A stretch of 64,000 nt of DNA. Origin: Rhodopirellula sp. SM50 (lineage in GTDB: Bacteria; Planctomycetota; Planctomycetia; Pirellulales; Pirellulaceae). The stretch covers positions 1-64,000 of the forward strand of contig NZ_NTFY01000068.1 of the NCBI RefSeq assembly GCF_002289565.1. Direction: 5' to 3'. Positions 45,401 to 56,000 of the stretch are shown piece by piece. Made by a program: the position numbers and the translations under genes. A model generated the notes under the pieces. That model saw only the letters and a program-made list of their open reading frames with translations, was not told the DNA's origin and searched no databases. Numbering within the stretch: the stretch's first letter is position 1; each line of letters begins with the position of its first letter.

Positions 45401-46840
45401 ATGCCTACCTATCAATTCGAAGCAATGGACGCGGCCGGACAAGAGATCCGGGATGAGATCGATGCCGCGAGCGAAGAGGAGGCGCAAACCACCATTCGCC
45501 AGATGGGGTACTTCGTCACGAAGATCTCCGTCAAGAAACAGGCGGCCGCCGGCGGTGCCAAGAAGAAGGGCAAACGCGGCTTTGCGATCGGCGGTGCCAA
45601 GACCAAGCACATCTGCGCCTTCACCCGTCAGCTCTCGATCCTGCAAGACGCCGGGCTGCCGATTCTGCGCTCGCTGAAAATCCTCGAGAACAACCAGAAG
45701 CCGGGCAAGTTGAAGTTCGCCCTGATGGACGTTTGCGATGAAATCGAAGGCGGGGCGACGCTCAGCGAAGCGATGTCCAAGTCGCCGAAGATTTTCAGCC
45801 GGCTGTACGTCAACATGATCAAGGCCGGCGAGGCCGGTGGTGCGTTGGAAACCATTTTGCAGCGGTTGGCGGAGTTCCTCGAACGCGCCGAATCGCTCAA
45901 ACGAAAGGTCAAGGGCGCGTTGATCTATCCGATCGTCGTGGCGATCGTCGCGATCTTGATTCTGACCGGGATCATGATCTTCATCGTTCCGACGTTTGAA
46001 GAGATGTTCGAAGAGTTCGAATTGAAGCTGCCCGCGCCGACGCTGTTGCTGATCGCGATGAGCAACTACATGGCCAGCTATTGGTGGCTGTTGATCGTGA
46101 TGCCGATCATGTTCCTATTGTTCATCAAATTGATGCGCAAGTTCCGTCATGGGCGGACCGGGTTTGACATGTTCATTATCAAAATCCCGATCTTCGGCGG
46201 CCTGTTGGAAAAGAACATTTTGGCCCGGACGACGCGAACCTTGGGGACACTGGTCAGCAGCGGTGTGCCGATTTTGGAGGCGTTGGCGATCACGCGGGAA
46301 ACGGCGGGCAACGCGGTGTTCGAGAAACTGTTCTCGAAAGTCAACGAGGCGGTGCGCGAAGGGGAAGTGATCAGTAAACCGTTGCGCGAGGAGAGCCGGT
46401 TGGGATTTCACCCGATGGCGGTGTTCTTTTTCGCAGTCTTCGGCGCGTTCCCGGGCTTGCTGCTGTTGTCGGTCGCGATCACCAGTCGCGGGACGAAGCT
46501 GGACGACGGCGTGATGGTCCAAACGTTGACCTTCATCGCAGCTTACGCGATCGGCGGCGGGGCGGTCGGAGCCGGTCTGTTTTACGCACTCAAGATTAAA
46601 ACCCGCGTCGTCAACGACCTGGTCGTCAACATGGTCGACGTCGGCGAGGAGACGGGCGAGTTGGACACGATGTTGTACAAGGTCGCCGACCAATATGACG
46701 AAGAAGTCCGAACGATGACCGACGGCCTGACGGCGTTGATCGAGCCGTTGATGATCGTGTTCCTGGGGGTCACGGTCGGCTTCATTGTGATCAGCTTGTT
46801 CATGCCGTTGATCAGTTTGATCACCAGCCTGTCCAGTTAA
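45401..46840 (+). CDS. gspF: GspF/PilC inner-membrane platform protein with extra membrane insertion
   Basis: 479 aa from the ATG at 45401 (MPTYQFEAMDAAGQ). First T2SSF domain: FTRQLSILQDAGLPILRSL (about 74-92), GGATLSEAM, MIKAGEAGGALE and helices 173-196 and 225-243. Second domain: ARTTRTLGTLVSSGVPILEAL, then the cytoplasmic helices, VDVGEETGELD and a final helix (447-475). About 70 residues (335-405) split the second domain between SKPLRE and NDLVVNMVDVGEE; they carry two more hydrophobic stretches (MAVFFFAVFGAFPGLLLLSV and LTFIAAYAIGGGAVGAGL). It is the membrane core that GspE and the pseudopilins act on. Confidence 0.9.
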   Translation: MPTYQFEAMDAAGQEIRDEIDAASEEEAQTTIRQMGYFVTKISVKKQAAAGGAKKKGKRGFAIGGAKTKHICAFTRQLSILQDAGLPILRSLKILENNQKPGKLKFALMDVCDEIEGGATLSEAMSKSPKIFSRLYVNMIKAGEAGGALETILQRLAEFLERAESLKRKVKGALIYPIVVAIVAILILTGIMIFIVPTFEEMFEEFELKLPAPTLLLIAMSNYMASYWWLLIVMPIMFLLFIKLMRKFRHGRTGFDMFIIKIPIFGGLLEKNILARTTRTLGTLVSSGVPILEALAITRETAGNAVFEKLFSKVNEAVREGEVISKPLREESRLGFHPMAVFFFAVFGAFPGLLLLSVAITSRGTKLDDGVMVQTLTFIAAYAIGGGAVGAGLFYALKIKTRVVNDLVVNMVDVGEETGELDTMLYKVADQYDEEVRTMTDGLTALIEPLMIVFLGVTVGFIVISLFMPLISLITSLSS

Positions 46841-46843
46841 CCC

Positions 46844-46945
46844 AGTGGGATAGGCTTCCAGCCTGTCAAACAAACCAAGTGGGATAGGCTTCCAGCCTGT
46901 CAAGCGAATCAAGTGGGATAGGCTTCCAGCCTGTCAAACGAACCC
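46844..46945. repeat. three 34-bp tandem repeats after gspF (family F)
   Basis: Units begin at 46844, 46878 and 46912. Each carries AGTGGGATAGGCTTCCAGCC with the small hairpin AGGCT-TCC-AGCCT. They sit 4 bp after the gspF stop and may affect RNA stability at the gene end. Confidence 0.9.
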
Positions 46946-47060
46946 CGTCCGACGGGCGCGCCCGCCCGTCGATCGTAGCGACTCGTCGCAACACCATCGC
47001 GACACCCTAACAGAACCCGACGGCCATCCGGCCGCGCCATCCATCGAGCGGAACCGAACG

Positions 47061-48326
47061 ATGATCAAACGAATGAACAACCAACGAAGCGGCACGCATC
47101 GAAGCGGATTCACGCTCGTGGAATTACTGGTGGTGATCACCATCATCGCCGCCATCGCCGGCCTGACGATCCCGGCCGTCGGCGTGGTGATCAAATCCGT
47201 GCGTCAATCTGCGATGAAGGCAGAGATCTCGAACATCGAACAGGGGATCGATGCGTACAACACCAAGTACAACGACTATCCGCCGGATTTCTCGGACTGG
47301 AACATCGTCAAACGTCACTACTTGAAAATCTTTCCCGACATCGCCAACAGCGAGTTGAATTTGCTGTTCGCGTTGTGCGACACGTTCCCGGACAACGACC
47401 CGACCGCGGTTCCTCCGACCAGCCCCGCCCCCACGTATGACCCGTTTGTGATGGATCGTGCGGAGGCTCTGGTTTGGTCGTTGGGCGGATTCAGCAGCGA
47501 TCCCCAGTACCCGTTCACGGGCAGTGGTGGTCCGCTCGAACTGCCGCCGTCGATCATCATCGACGGGACGGCAACGCCGACCAATCCGGCCCTGGCGTCG
47601 CACTACCAGTACCGTGCGATTCGCAACGCCCCGTTCATCGAATTTGAACCCAAGCGACTGCTCTTGCGCTCGACGACATCGACGAACGGACCGTCGTACA
47701 ATTCGGGCTCTGGCGCCTACGATCGCAACGCCAGCACCGACGAGCCACGCAACATCTCCGGGGGCTTCCCGGCCCTGTACCAGACGCCGGACATTTTTCC
47801 GGCGTATGTGCTTCGCGAAGGACACAAGCCGGTGGTCTACTTCGATTCGCGAACGTACGCATGGAACAACGGCAACACGGCGGCCCCGATCGTCTTCAAC
47901 GCCTACGTTTCCTACGAAAACGATACCGATATCGGAAGCTTGGATCCGGACACCATTGACGGGATTCGTCCGGTCTACACGCGTCAACCGAACACACCAC
48001 CGGCGGGTGGTTATGCGGCAAGCTTTGGTGCATCGGCCGCGTCGTGGCAGTTCGCCAACCCGAGTTCCTTTCAGCTGCTTGCACCGGGGCTCGACGGGCG
48101 TTTCGGCTACCTGTTAGACGCCGATGGTGGAGGTCCGTCGAATGCGGCTCCGGTTTTTTGGCGGACCGATGGGGCGCTGATGAGTTTGGTCGTCGGCGGG
48201 CCGGCACAACCGTTGAGCGGGATTTCTCGATTCGACATCACAGGCTTTGTCTCACGTGCGAGCAACAGCATGCGAGACAACCAGTCGAACTTCACGGCCA
48301 AGACGTTTGTGGACGAGCTGCCGTGA
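47061..48326 (+). CDS. pseudopilin (GspG-like) 1
   Basis: 421 aa. Prepilin leader of 16 residues, then the cleavage and methylation motif G-FTLVELLVVITIIAAIAGLTI, with Glu5. The mature part has the usual N-terminal helix (SAMKAEISNIEQGIDAYNTKYNDYP, the GspG pattern), then a long beta-rich body. A late QLLAPGLDGRFG resembles the SxGxDGxFG ending of many planctomycete pseudopilins. It is two to three times the usual 130-200 aa. It is probably the major pseudopilin. A start at 47073 is also possible. Confidence 0.88.
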   Translation: MIKRMNNQRSGTHRSGFTLVELLVVITIIAAIAGLTIPAVGVVIKSVRQSAMKAEISNIEQGIDAYNTKYNDYPPDFSDWNIVKRHYLKIFPDIANSELNLLFALCDTFPDNDPTAVPPTSPAPTYDPFVMDRAEALVWSLGGFSSDPQYPFTGSGGPLELPPSIIIDGTATPTNPALASHYQYRAIRNAPFIEFEPKRLLLRSTTSTNGPSYNSGSGAYDRNASTDEPRNISGGFPALYQTPDIFPAYVLREGHKPVVYFDSRTYAWNNGNTAAPIVFNAYVSYENDTDIGSLDPDTIDGIRPVYTRQPNTPPAGGYAASFGASAASWQFANPSSFQLLAPGLDGRFGYLLDADGGGPSNAAPVFWRTDGALMSLVVGGPAQPLSGISRFDITGFVSRASNSMRDNQSNFTAKTFVDELP

Positions 48327-48380
48327 TGCATGTCGCGCCGGAACAGAGTGAGAACGTGTGCAGGGCAACCGAGTAAAACG

Positions 48381-49784
48381 ATGATGCAAATCCATTTCAA
48401 GAAACGACCGAATCTGGCCAAGGCTGCCAACCGCTGCGTGAAAGGTTTCACGTTGGTTGAGCTGTTGGTGGTGATGACTGTGATGGTCACGCTTGGTGGA
48501 ATGCTCACGTACGCGCTCGCCTCCGCAGCGACCGATGCCAGGATCAAGCGAACCCAGGCAGACGTCTTGACGATCGGGCAGCTACTTCAAACCAGGATGA
48601 ATGAAGTCTCGCTATCCAAGGTCTCGTTGATCTACGGGGCACCCGGCCCGACCCAGGGAGGCGTGGGTGGACTCGGCAGCAGTTCGACGAGTTTGACTGC
48701 CGGCCCGGGATCCTTTGAAGCCGAAGAACGCAGCCGTCTGGTTTTGATGGCGCGGCGCGATCTGATCCGAATGGTCTTGCCGGAATGCCGCGCAGACCTG
48801 CTTTTCCCGCCGGCGTCGCTGCAGTTTCGAACCCGAACGGCTGGGGGCGGATGGCAAGCCAACATCGCCCAGATCAGGCCTCCGGCTCAGTGGAATCGAA
48901 TGCGTACCTTGGTCGGGTTGGATTCGGCGGCCAGTTTGGACGCACGGGTGGCGAACAATCCCTGCACCGATCCGTTGGTCGATGGGATCGCCGCGGCCTA
49001 CAGCGGTGGGTTCCAGTTTCCGTTCAATCAATTCGCCGATGGGGATCTGCTTTCGGATGATCCGGCCGACCCGCTGGATCGATTTTGGTCGCGCACCAAC
49101 GAATCGGCCGAATGCCTGTATCTGATCTTGGCGACCACCGAGATGTTTGGGACCAAGGCGATCGACCGCATTCCGAGCACCAGCATCGGTGATACCGACG
49201 GCGACGGGTTTCTTGAAATTCTGGACGCCTGGGGCAACCCTTACGAGATGATTCGCAACCCGGCCGGTTTGGATTCCACGGCGCTCCGCAATTTCGTTGC
49301 CAGCGGTGGCAGCTTGCCGCAACAGTATCCATCGGATCCCGACCCGTTTGATTTCCTGCTGAGCGACTATCGCTACGACGCGGCAAACTATGCAACGACG
49401 CCGCCCGCTCCCCAACAGGCCTACCATCCGTATTACTTGCCGCCGGTGGTGATCAGTGCAGGACAGGATGGAGAGTTTGGAATCCGTCGCACATTCTGGA
49501 TCGATGAAGACGGGCTGCAGCAGGGAGTGAAAGATTTTTATAGCGCGTCCTCGGTGCGGATCGCAACGGACACGCCGTCGCCGCGATTCAACATGACGTA
49601 TCGCTATCCCGATCCGTTTTTCAATGTGTCGATGGCAACGATTTCCGGCGGCCATACGTCACACGATTTCACGCTTTCCGGACCTCTCGGGATTCGAAAC
49701 GCACGCGAAGGCGGTGGGCTAGGCGGCACGTTCGATCGCGAGACGGCTGGTGATAATATTACGTCGCTTGGTGGAGACCTGTAA
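48381..49784 (+). CDS. pseudopilin 2
   Basis: 467 aa from the ATG pair at 48381; an ATG at 48330, four bases past the previous stop, is in frame but gives a 39-residue leader. Leader MMQIHFKKRPNLAKAANRCV, then KG-FTLVELLVVMTVMVTLGGM with Glu5. A long helix (IKRTQADVLTIGQLLQTRM) follows, then an extended body. Near the middle DTDGDGFLEILDAWGNPYEM is a pattern seen in calcium-binding pseudopilins. A VVISAGQDGEFGI motif lies near the end. It is the second of six pseudopilin-like genes in a row. Confidence 0.85.
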   Translation: MMQIHFKKRPNLAKAANRCVKGFTLVELLVVMTVMVTLGGMLTYALASAATDARIKRTQADVLTIGQLLQTRMNEVSLSKVSLIYGAPGPTQGGVGGLGSSSTSLTAGPGSFEAEERSRLVLMARRDLIRMVLPECRADLLFPPASLQFRTRTAGGGWQANIAQIRPPAQWNRMRTLVGLDSAASLDARVANNPCTDPLVDGIAAAYSGGFQFPFNQFADGDLLSDDPADPLDRFWSRTNESAECLYLILATTEMFGTKAIDRIPSTSIGDTDGDGFLEILDAWGNPYEMIRNPAGLDSTALRNFVASGGSLPQQYPSDPDPFDFLLSDYRYDAANYATTPPAPQQAYHPYYLPPVVISAGQDGEFGIRRTFWIDEDGLQQGVKDFYSASSVRIATDTPSPRFNMTYRYPDPFFNVSMATISGGHTSHDFTLSGPLGIRNAREGGGLGGTFDRETAGDNITSLGGDL

Positions 49785-49785
49785 C

Positions 49786-51204
49786 ATGAGAATCAAAACC
49801 GACCACCTGCGCAGATTGGGCCGTGGTTTCACCTTGGTGGAATTGCTGGTTGCCATCACGATCGCATCCGCACTGACCGCGATTGCATTGCCGACGTTGA
49901 AAGACAGCATGCGACAGACCACGCTCAGCCGTAGTGCGTCGCTGGTCAAGGGAGCGTTCATCAACGCGCGGACGCAAGCGATTCGCACCGGGCGTCCGTA
50001 CGGCCTGGTCATCGAACGTCGACGGAGCGACATCGGCGAGGGCAACCCCGCCAATCTCAACTACTTCAGTGCCAACTACGCGACGCGGCTGTACTACGTG
50101 CAATCGCCGATGGAGTACCGCGGGGATGTCGACAGTGCGGTCGCCTATCCGATCATTCACACCAGCTCCCCGACTCCGCCGAGCGGCTCGCCGCTCAATC
50201 CGAGACAGCCACAGTTTTTCATCCCGCGGAGCTCGTCGGGGCTGTTGTACGCGCTCGCTTCCGGCGTCAATTCCGCGGCGTCACGTCTGATCCGCCCGGG
50301 CGTTCGATTTTCCGTCAACGGTTCCGGCTATGTGTTCGTGCTGGAGACCGCGCGAACGGAGGTCAGCGACAACATTGCGGCACTGGCGCCGGTGCTCGCC
50401 TCCGGAACCGACGGAACCTTGGTGACGTTCAACTGCCTGACGGTGGCGGCGGACAACAACATGGTCGCGGGCAATTGGCAGGGGGCGTCGAGCGAGTGGG
50501 AATTCCCGATGGCGTTGTCGCTGACGCAACCCTATGAATTCAAATTCCAAGTCAACCCGATCCGCGCCCCGCTGGCGCCGGTGAATCTGGTCGGCCGCAC
50601 CGTCGTCGACCTTTCGATTTCCGGGCCGTCGACCAATCCGATCGCATTCAATTCTCAGGTCATCGTCGATTCCAGTCCGGGAACGCAAATCCCCAACGTG
50701 CAGTCGGATCGAGAGCTGAATGATGTCGTGGTGATGTTCGCCGCCGACGGACGGCTTAACGGGGTTTATACCGACGTGCGAGACGTCCAATCCGGGCTGA
50801 TCGAGAATTTTGTTCTGACGCGTTTTGACCCCTCGACGACCGTCTCGTTTAACGTCGGTTACGTCGATGGGATTTTGGAAAATATCGACGACGCGGCACG
50901 CTACCCGCAAACGGTCGGCGGCACCGACTATCAAGTCACCACCAATGATCCGCCCCTGACGAACCCTCAGCCGCCTCTGGCGCTGGCGCCGACCAAGGTG
51001 CCGAACTTTGCCAATCCAGATTGTGCTTGGGTGAGCGTCCAGCCGCTCAGCGGTGCGATCAGCTTGGGTACCGTGGCGACGCAGCCTCCGCTCGGTGTGT
51101 TGACGACGTACTACGGCCTCGGCACCAATCCGACCGCACGTCAAGTTGTCGGCGCACGGATCCATCAATCGCGACGGCTTAATTCCGGGGGCGCTGTGCA
51201 ATGA
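49786..51204 (+). CDS. pseudopilin (GspH-like) 3
   Basis: 472 aa from the ATG at 49786, one base after the previous stop and preceded by GGAG. Leader MRIKTDHLRRLGRG, then FTLVELLVAITIASALTAIAL with Glu5. After the helix, LVKGAFINARTQAIRTGRPYG matches GspH/FimT-type minor pseudopilins. The rest is a long beta-rich region without other known motifs. Its stop overlaps the next start (ATGA), so translation is coupled. Confidence 0.85.
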   Translation: MRIKTDHLRRLGRGFTLVELLVAITIASALTAIALPTLKDSMRQTTLSRSASLVKGAFINARTQAIRTGRPYGLVIERRRSDIGEGNPANLNYFSANYATRLYYVQSPMEYRGDVDSAVAYPIIHTSSPTPPSGSPLNPRQPQFFIPRSSSGLLYALASGVNSAASRLIRPGVRFSVNGSGYVFVLETARTEVSDNIAALAPVLASGTDGTLVTFNCLTVAADNNMVAGNWQGASSEWEFPMALSLTQPYEFKFQVNPIRAPLAPVNLVGRTVVDLSISGPSTNPIAFNSQVIVDSSPGTQIPNVQSDRELNDVVVMFAADGRLNGVYTDVRDVQSGLIENFVLTRFDPSTTVSFNVGYVDGILENIDDAARYPQTVGGTDYQVTTNDPPLTNPQPPLALAPTKVPNFANPDCAWVSVQPLSGAISLGTVATQPPLGVLTTYYGLGTNPTARQVVGARIHQSRRLNSGGAVQ

Positions 51205-52841
51205 GACGTGCAATGAGACATTCCGCACGAGATCAAATTCGAACCGCTGCAGTTTGTGGAGGTTTTCCCATCATCCCAACAAAACGGTTCAGTCTGTTGA
51301 ATTCCCCACGATCGTTGCGGCGCGGACTTTCCATCATGGAAGTGTTGTTTGCGATCGCGGTGCTGACCATCGGTTTGTTGGGCGTGGCGTCGATCTTGCC
51401 CGTTGCGACCAACAACGCCGCCAATGCGTTGCAAATGGATCGGGCGATCGAAGAGATCAACAATCGCGTCGCAACCGACATGGCGCGATTGGAGGGTTCG
51501 TTCACGGAGGTCATTGTCGCGAACAATTCGCTGCGAGAATTCAATTCGCCGACGGGAAGTTTCAACAACACCAACGCCTTCAACGCGCCACCGGCGGCAC
51601 GTTTTAAAAGCATCAGTACACAAGAGTTTGGTAGTCACCTTTCGCAGTACGACGTGCGTTATACCGTCGACACCGGTGGGCCGACCAATCAGGCTCGCAT
51701 GCCGGACGCGTTTTGCATCGATCCCTGGTTCCTGTGTGCGACGAACAATTTGCGTGACGACACGGATACGACAAACCCCAATCAGCGGCGCAATGGATAT
51801 GACCGTACCGTCTTTCCCTGCTATGACCCGCGTTATCATTGTGTCGCCTATTCGCCGTCGGACCCACTGAGTTCCTACATCCCGCTGCCGGGATCTGCGC
51901 CGAATTCGGCGCTTTGGAATCTGCCACGATTCACTCGATTGGCGCTGCCGTTTGACGGGAGTTCCGGTTTGCTTTCGGCTGCAGGGGCACGGGCGTTGAC
52001 GCTCCGTAGCGACGAGTTTTCGTTGTTCTCGCCGGAAGATTCGACGCGTGGTCCGGGGTTGTTCGTTCAACGTAGCGCCAACGCCGCGCATTCGCTGACG
52101 CGTAACACGGTCAGTTCGCGATTCAGTTCGATTGTTTTGATGTCGCGCAGCAAACCTGGTAGCAACTTGTTTGACGCGGCGGTGGTGACCATGAAGGATC
52201 GTCAAGTTGTGACGGTGCCCGGTGCCGGTCCTCCCTTGGCGCACCAGCTGGCACCCTATACGGCAACCGATCCCAGCATCGTCAATGCACCGCCGCCACC
52301 GGAAAACGAGTTGCTGTACCCCGGCGAGCAGATCGGATACGTGTCAGTTTCTGACCGGCCGTTCATCGGCGGAGGTGGCGGAGAATTCAAGTTTCGCACC
52401 AGCCGTTATGTGTTGCCGAATCTCGACAACAATGATTGGTTGATGCTAATGCGGCGCGAATACATTACCAACCCGGCGACAGGGGCCGTGGAACCGAGAG
52501 GTCTGAAGTTCGCTTGGTACCAGGTCTCTGACGTGACCGGCGAGCCGACCGTGATCACGGATCCCAACAACGTCGTTTGTTACGAGACTCAGGTCTCGGT
52601 CCGCGGTCCCGATTGGATGTTTCATCCGACCCAGGTTCAGGCGTTTGGGATGAGTTACGCCGCGCCTTACTACGGCGCGCCCTCGCAGCCCAGCTGGGGC
52701 AATGCCCCTGCCTTTGACTACGACAACATGATGGACTCCACTGCCACGGATCCGGCGGGATACAAGAAACAAGACTATGGGACGGTGGTGGTGATCATGC
52801 CCGAGGTGGTCAGTGTGAAACCCTTCCAGGTTCAACTGTGA
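51201..52841 (+). CDS. pseudopilin (GspI/PilV-like) 4
   Basis: 546 aa, starting with ATGA overlap. A rather long leader (about 42 residues) precedes RRG-LSIMEVLFAIAVLTIGLLGV with Glu5. IMEVLxAxxxL and the loss of the FT pair fit the GspI/PilV branch. AANALQMDRAIEEINNRVAT follows, the usual helix end. The remaining 450 residues show no recognised domain. The long leader is unusual and suggests the true start may be within it, although the only other Met is at residue 5. Confidence 0.8.
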   Translation: MRRAMRHSARDQIRTAAVCGGFPIIPTKRFSLLNSPRSLRRGLSIMEVLFAIAVLTIGLLGVASILPVATNNAANALQMDRAIEEINNRVATDMARLEGSFTEVIVANNSLREFNSPTGSFNNTNAFNAPPAARFKSISTQEFGSHLSQYDVRYTVDTGGPTNQARMPDAFCIDPWFLCATNNLRDDTDTTNPNQRRNGYDRTVFPCYDPRYHCVAYSPSDPLSSYIPLPGSAPNSALWNLPRFTRLALPFDGSSGLLSAAGARALTLRSDEFSLFSPEDSTRGPGLFVQRSANAAHSLTRNTVSSRFSSIVLMSRSKPGSNLFDAAVVTMKDRQVVTVPGAGPPLAHQLAPYTATDPSIVNAPPPPENELLYPGEQIGYVSVSDRPFIGGGGGEFKFRTSRYVLPNLDNNDWLMLMRREYITNPATGAVEPRGLKFAWYQVSDVTGEPTVITDPNNVVCYETQVSVRGPDWMFHPTQVQAFGMSYAAPYYGAPSQPSWGNAPAFDYDNMMDSTATDPAGYKKQDYGTVVVIMPEVVSVKPFQVQL

Positions 52842-53073
52842 TGTACCACCGCCGTACTCCGTTCAATCGAGTTGCCCGGCAGATGTTGGGCCGACCCGTT
52901 CAATTGGAAATGCAAGAATTGCATTTCGTTCACAAAGCAAGAATGCCAGTTCAGCCATTTCGACCTTGATGCGTCGAAAGCCTATTCTTTTCAACACAGC
53001 GATCGCACCGTTGCGCGAGCGTGGCAAATGCCGCCTCATTCAACGGGTGCCCGGAATCGCGGGACGAAATTTG

Positions 53074-56000
53074 ATGCCAATGTACAAGCCTATGAACCGA
53101 CGATTGTCACAATCGACTCGATCTCCAAACCGATCACGGCGAGGGATTGTCTTGTTGATCGTGCTGGGAATGTTGTCGTTGTTCACCGTGTTGGTGATCA
53201 GTTTTGTGGTCTTCAGTTCCCAGATGTCGGAGTCGTCGTACTCAAGCCAAAAGCGACGCCAGCAGGAATTGTCGCCCGTGCCACCGATCGAGAGTGCGGT
53301 CTTGCAGCTGATGATCGGAACGGATGATTCCCGCAGCGCCGCGTTCGGGGCGAGTTTGTTGGAGGACTATTACGGTGTCGACGGCCTGCAAATGCGAGTG
53401 GCGCATCGTTTGACTCAGCCATCACCGGCGATCAATTCGAACCCGGTTCCTCGCCGGGCGGGCGGGCAGTTGCTGCTGCCGCTCAACGGTCAACAAGAAC
53501 CCCAGTCGACGTTGTTCAAATTCCCGACGAACTGGGCCCGCTGGCACTACCCGAATCCCGATTTGCCGGGCCAAATGATCAGTGTGCCGCCGGCACCTGG
53601 CACGGTCACCCCGGTCACGCAACCGTTCCGCGACCGACTGCACACGGATTTGGACGATGCGCTGACGGGACGAATCGTGACCTTCGAAGAAGGTCCCTTG
53701 CAGAATCGGCCGTTTCGAATCGTGCGGTCGTTCGGAACCGAGAACGGGACGCCGGACCAGGGAATGAGTATCAGTGACAACACGGAATACAGCTTGGCCG
53801 GGAACTTGGTGATCGATTTGAGCGAGTTCGGCGACGAGGTCATCACCCTCGATGGCGTTTCCGAGCGGCTGTATGTCGTCGCGCAAAACTTTCCCAATCG
53901 GTTGTTGTACAGCCCCGGACCTGACGGCCAACCCGGCCGCGCCGGGGTGGATGACGATGGGGTCAATGGTCAAGACGATGCGGGTGAATTGGGGGCGCCC
54001 AATAGCGACGACTACGGGTATCGATTTGTGGTCAACGGACAGGTGTTCAATGGCGCGGGACTGAACCCGGCGGGGTTGACTGGTTTACGTCGAAACGGGG
54101 CGCTGATCGATCCGACGGCCAATATTGAATTTACGCTCAACGCGCGGTTGACCGGTTCGGACTATCAGGGCGGAAATACAACCGTAGGCGAATACCCCCA
54201 GCCGGACGAAGCGTGGGACGCGGCCGATTTGGAAAACATCTTTTTGGCTTGGCAACCCAGCGATCATCGTCGGGTTGATACCCGATCGGCCTCCTTCGTT
54301 CCCATTTACAACGGAAACAACGCGGCCGAACTCAATCGGCAACTGGGGCAAAACATCATTCCGTCGTTCCATCGGCCTTCGATCATCAACTACTTGATGA
54401 ATGCCCCGATTCGGCTTGCGGGCGAACCGGTTGGCGCGGGGCAAACGTTCGCCCAGATCAAAGCGAATCCGACGGATCCGAATGCACCGGCGCGATTAGA
54501 AAAATTGATGACTCAAATTCGCCGAGCGACGATGCGCCCGTTGAATTTCCCACACTTTTATTACAACGCCGCCGTCAGTGACTTGAATAACGACGGCGAC
54601 CCGTTTGACGGTGCCCCAGAGTTTTCAGGATCCAACCCGGTTTCCATCTTGGCCCGGCCGATCGACTTGTCGGGTTCCTTGCCGAGCATCATCAATCAGG
54701 TGGAGCAGTTGGCGATCTGGTTGATCAACGGACCCTGGGACGTGGACAACGACGGGGATGGACTGCCCGATAGCGTTTGGGTGGATTTGAGTTTGCCCAC
54801 CGTCACCGCGCCGGACGGACTGGTGTTGAAACCGATGGTCGCGGCGTTGATCGAAGACTGGGATGGCAAAATCAACGTCAACTATGCCGGCAGTTACAAC
54901 CAACTGATCAATCGCCGGTTTGAGACCGGACCGGGCAGCTACACCAGCGACGCGGAGTACTTTGCCGTCAACCGAGCGCTCGACTCGTTCGGGCGAGGCG
55001 GCGGACTGGGACCGGCTGAAATCGACTTTTCGCATCTGTTTGCGTTGGAGCGGCTGCCGATTCGCAGCGGCTTCCTCGGCCCGATCCGCACCAATCAAGT
55101 CGGTGCACCGATTTCGATCGATCAAGTGTTGTTGACCCGCTACGGCAACCTCTTGAACGTTCGGTACGGAGGCCAGCCGTACAACTACGCGAATCCGTAT
55201 CCCTATTCGGCGCCGAACACCGCACTGGCCAACTTCCTTCATTACCCCGGTGCGGGAACGCGATTCGAACCGCGAGTGTTCACGGTCAGCCCCAATCCGG
55301 CGGCCGATCTGTTGTCACGCATTCCCTTTCCGGGACGGACCTTCGATCATCAAGCCACCTCCGTCGCGGGACGACCGATTGATATGACGGGGCTGATCAA
55401 GACTCGCAAGGATCCTCGGACCGGCACACAGACCTTTAACCAGCTGGCGACGGGAACCGATATCGGAAACCAGCCTTATGAGTTTGGTGCGACCGAGATT
55501 CGTGGCGACGATCAACCGTTTTCGACGGCCGAGTTGATCGATTTCCAAAACGGTGGAGAACTCAACGGTCGTCTTTCGCAGTTGCTGCGCGACGCCGCCA
55601 ACCGCAACGAAGCGCTGCGGCGTTTGTTGGTCTCGGACAGCCGAAGCGTGGATTCACCTGAATTGCCGGGCGAAGACGGATTTCTGCAGTTCCTGGCCGA
55701 CAAACTTCCTACGGCAGTGAGGACCAATGCCCAACTGCACCGCATGTTGGCGTTGGAATTGCGAAAAGGGTCCAAGTTGAATCTGAATCGCCAGATCGGT
55801 AACGAACAAGATGACACCGGCGAAGGGATCGGCGATGAGACGACGGAGACTGATACGTTCTTGGCTGTTCGTTCGACGGCACCAGTCGTTCGGGAAGCGA
55901 ACCTGGCCAACAATCGGTTTTCTCAAGAAGACGCGTTCCCGCAAATCGCCGACGGATTTGCCAGTCAAGCCAACGCACAGGCGCACTACGGACCCAACAC

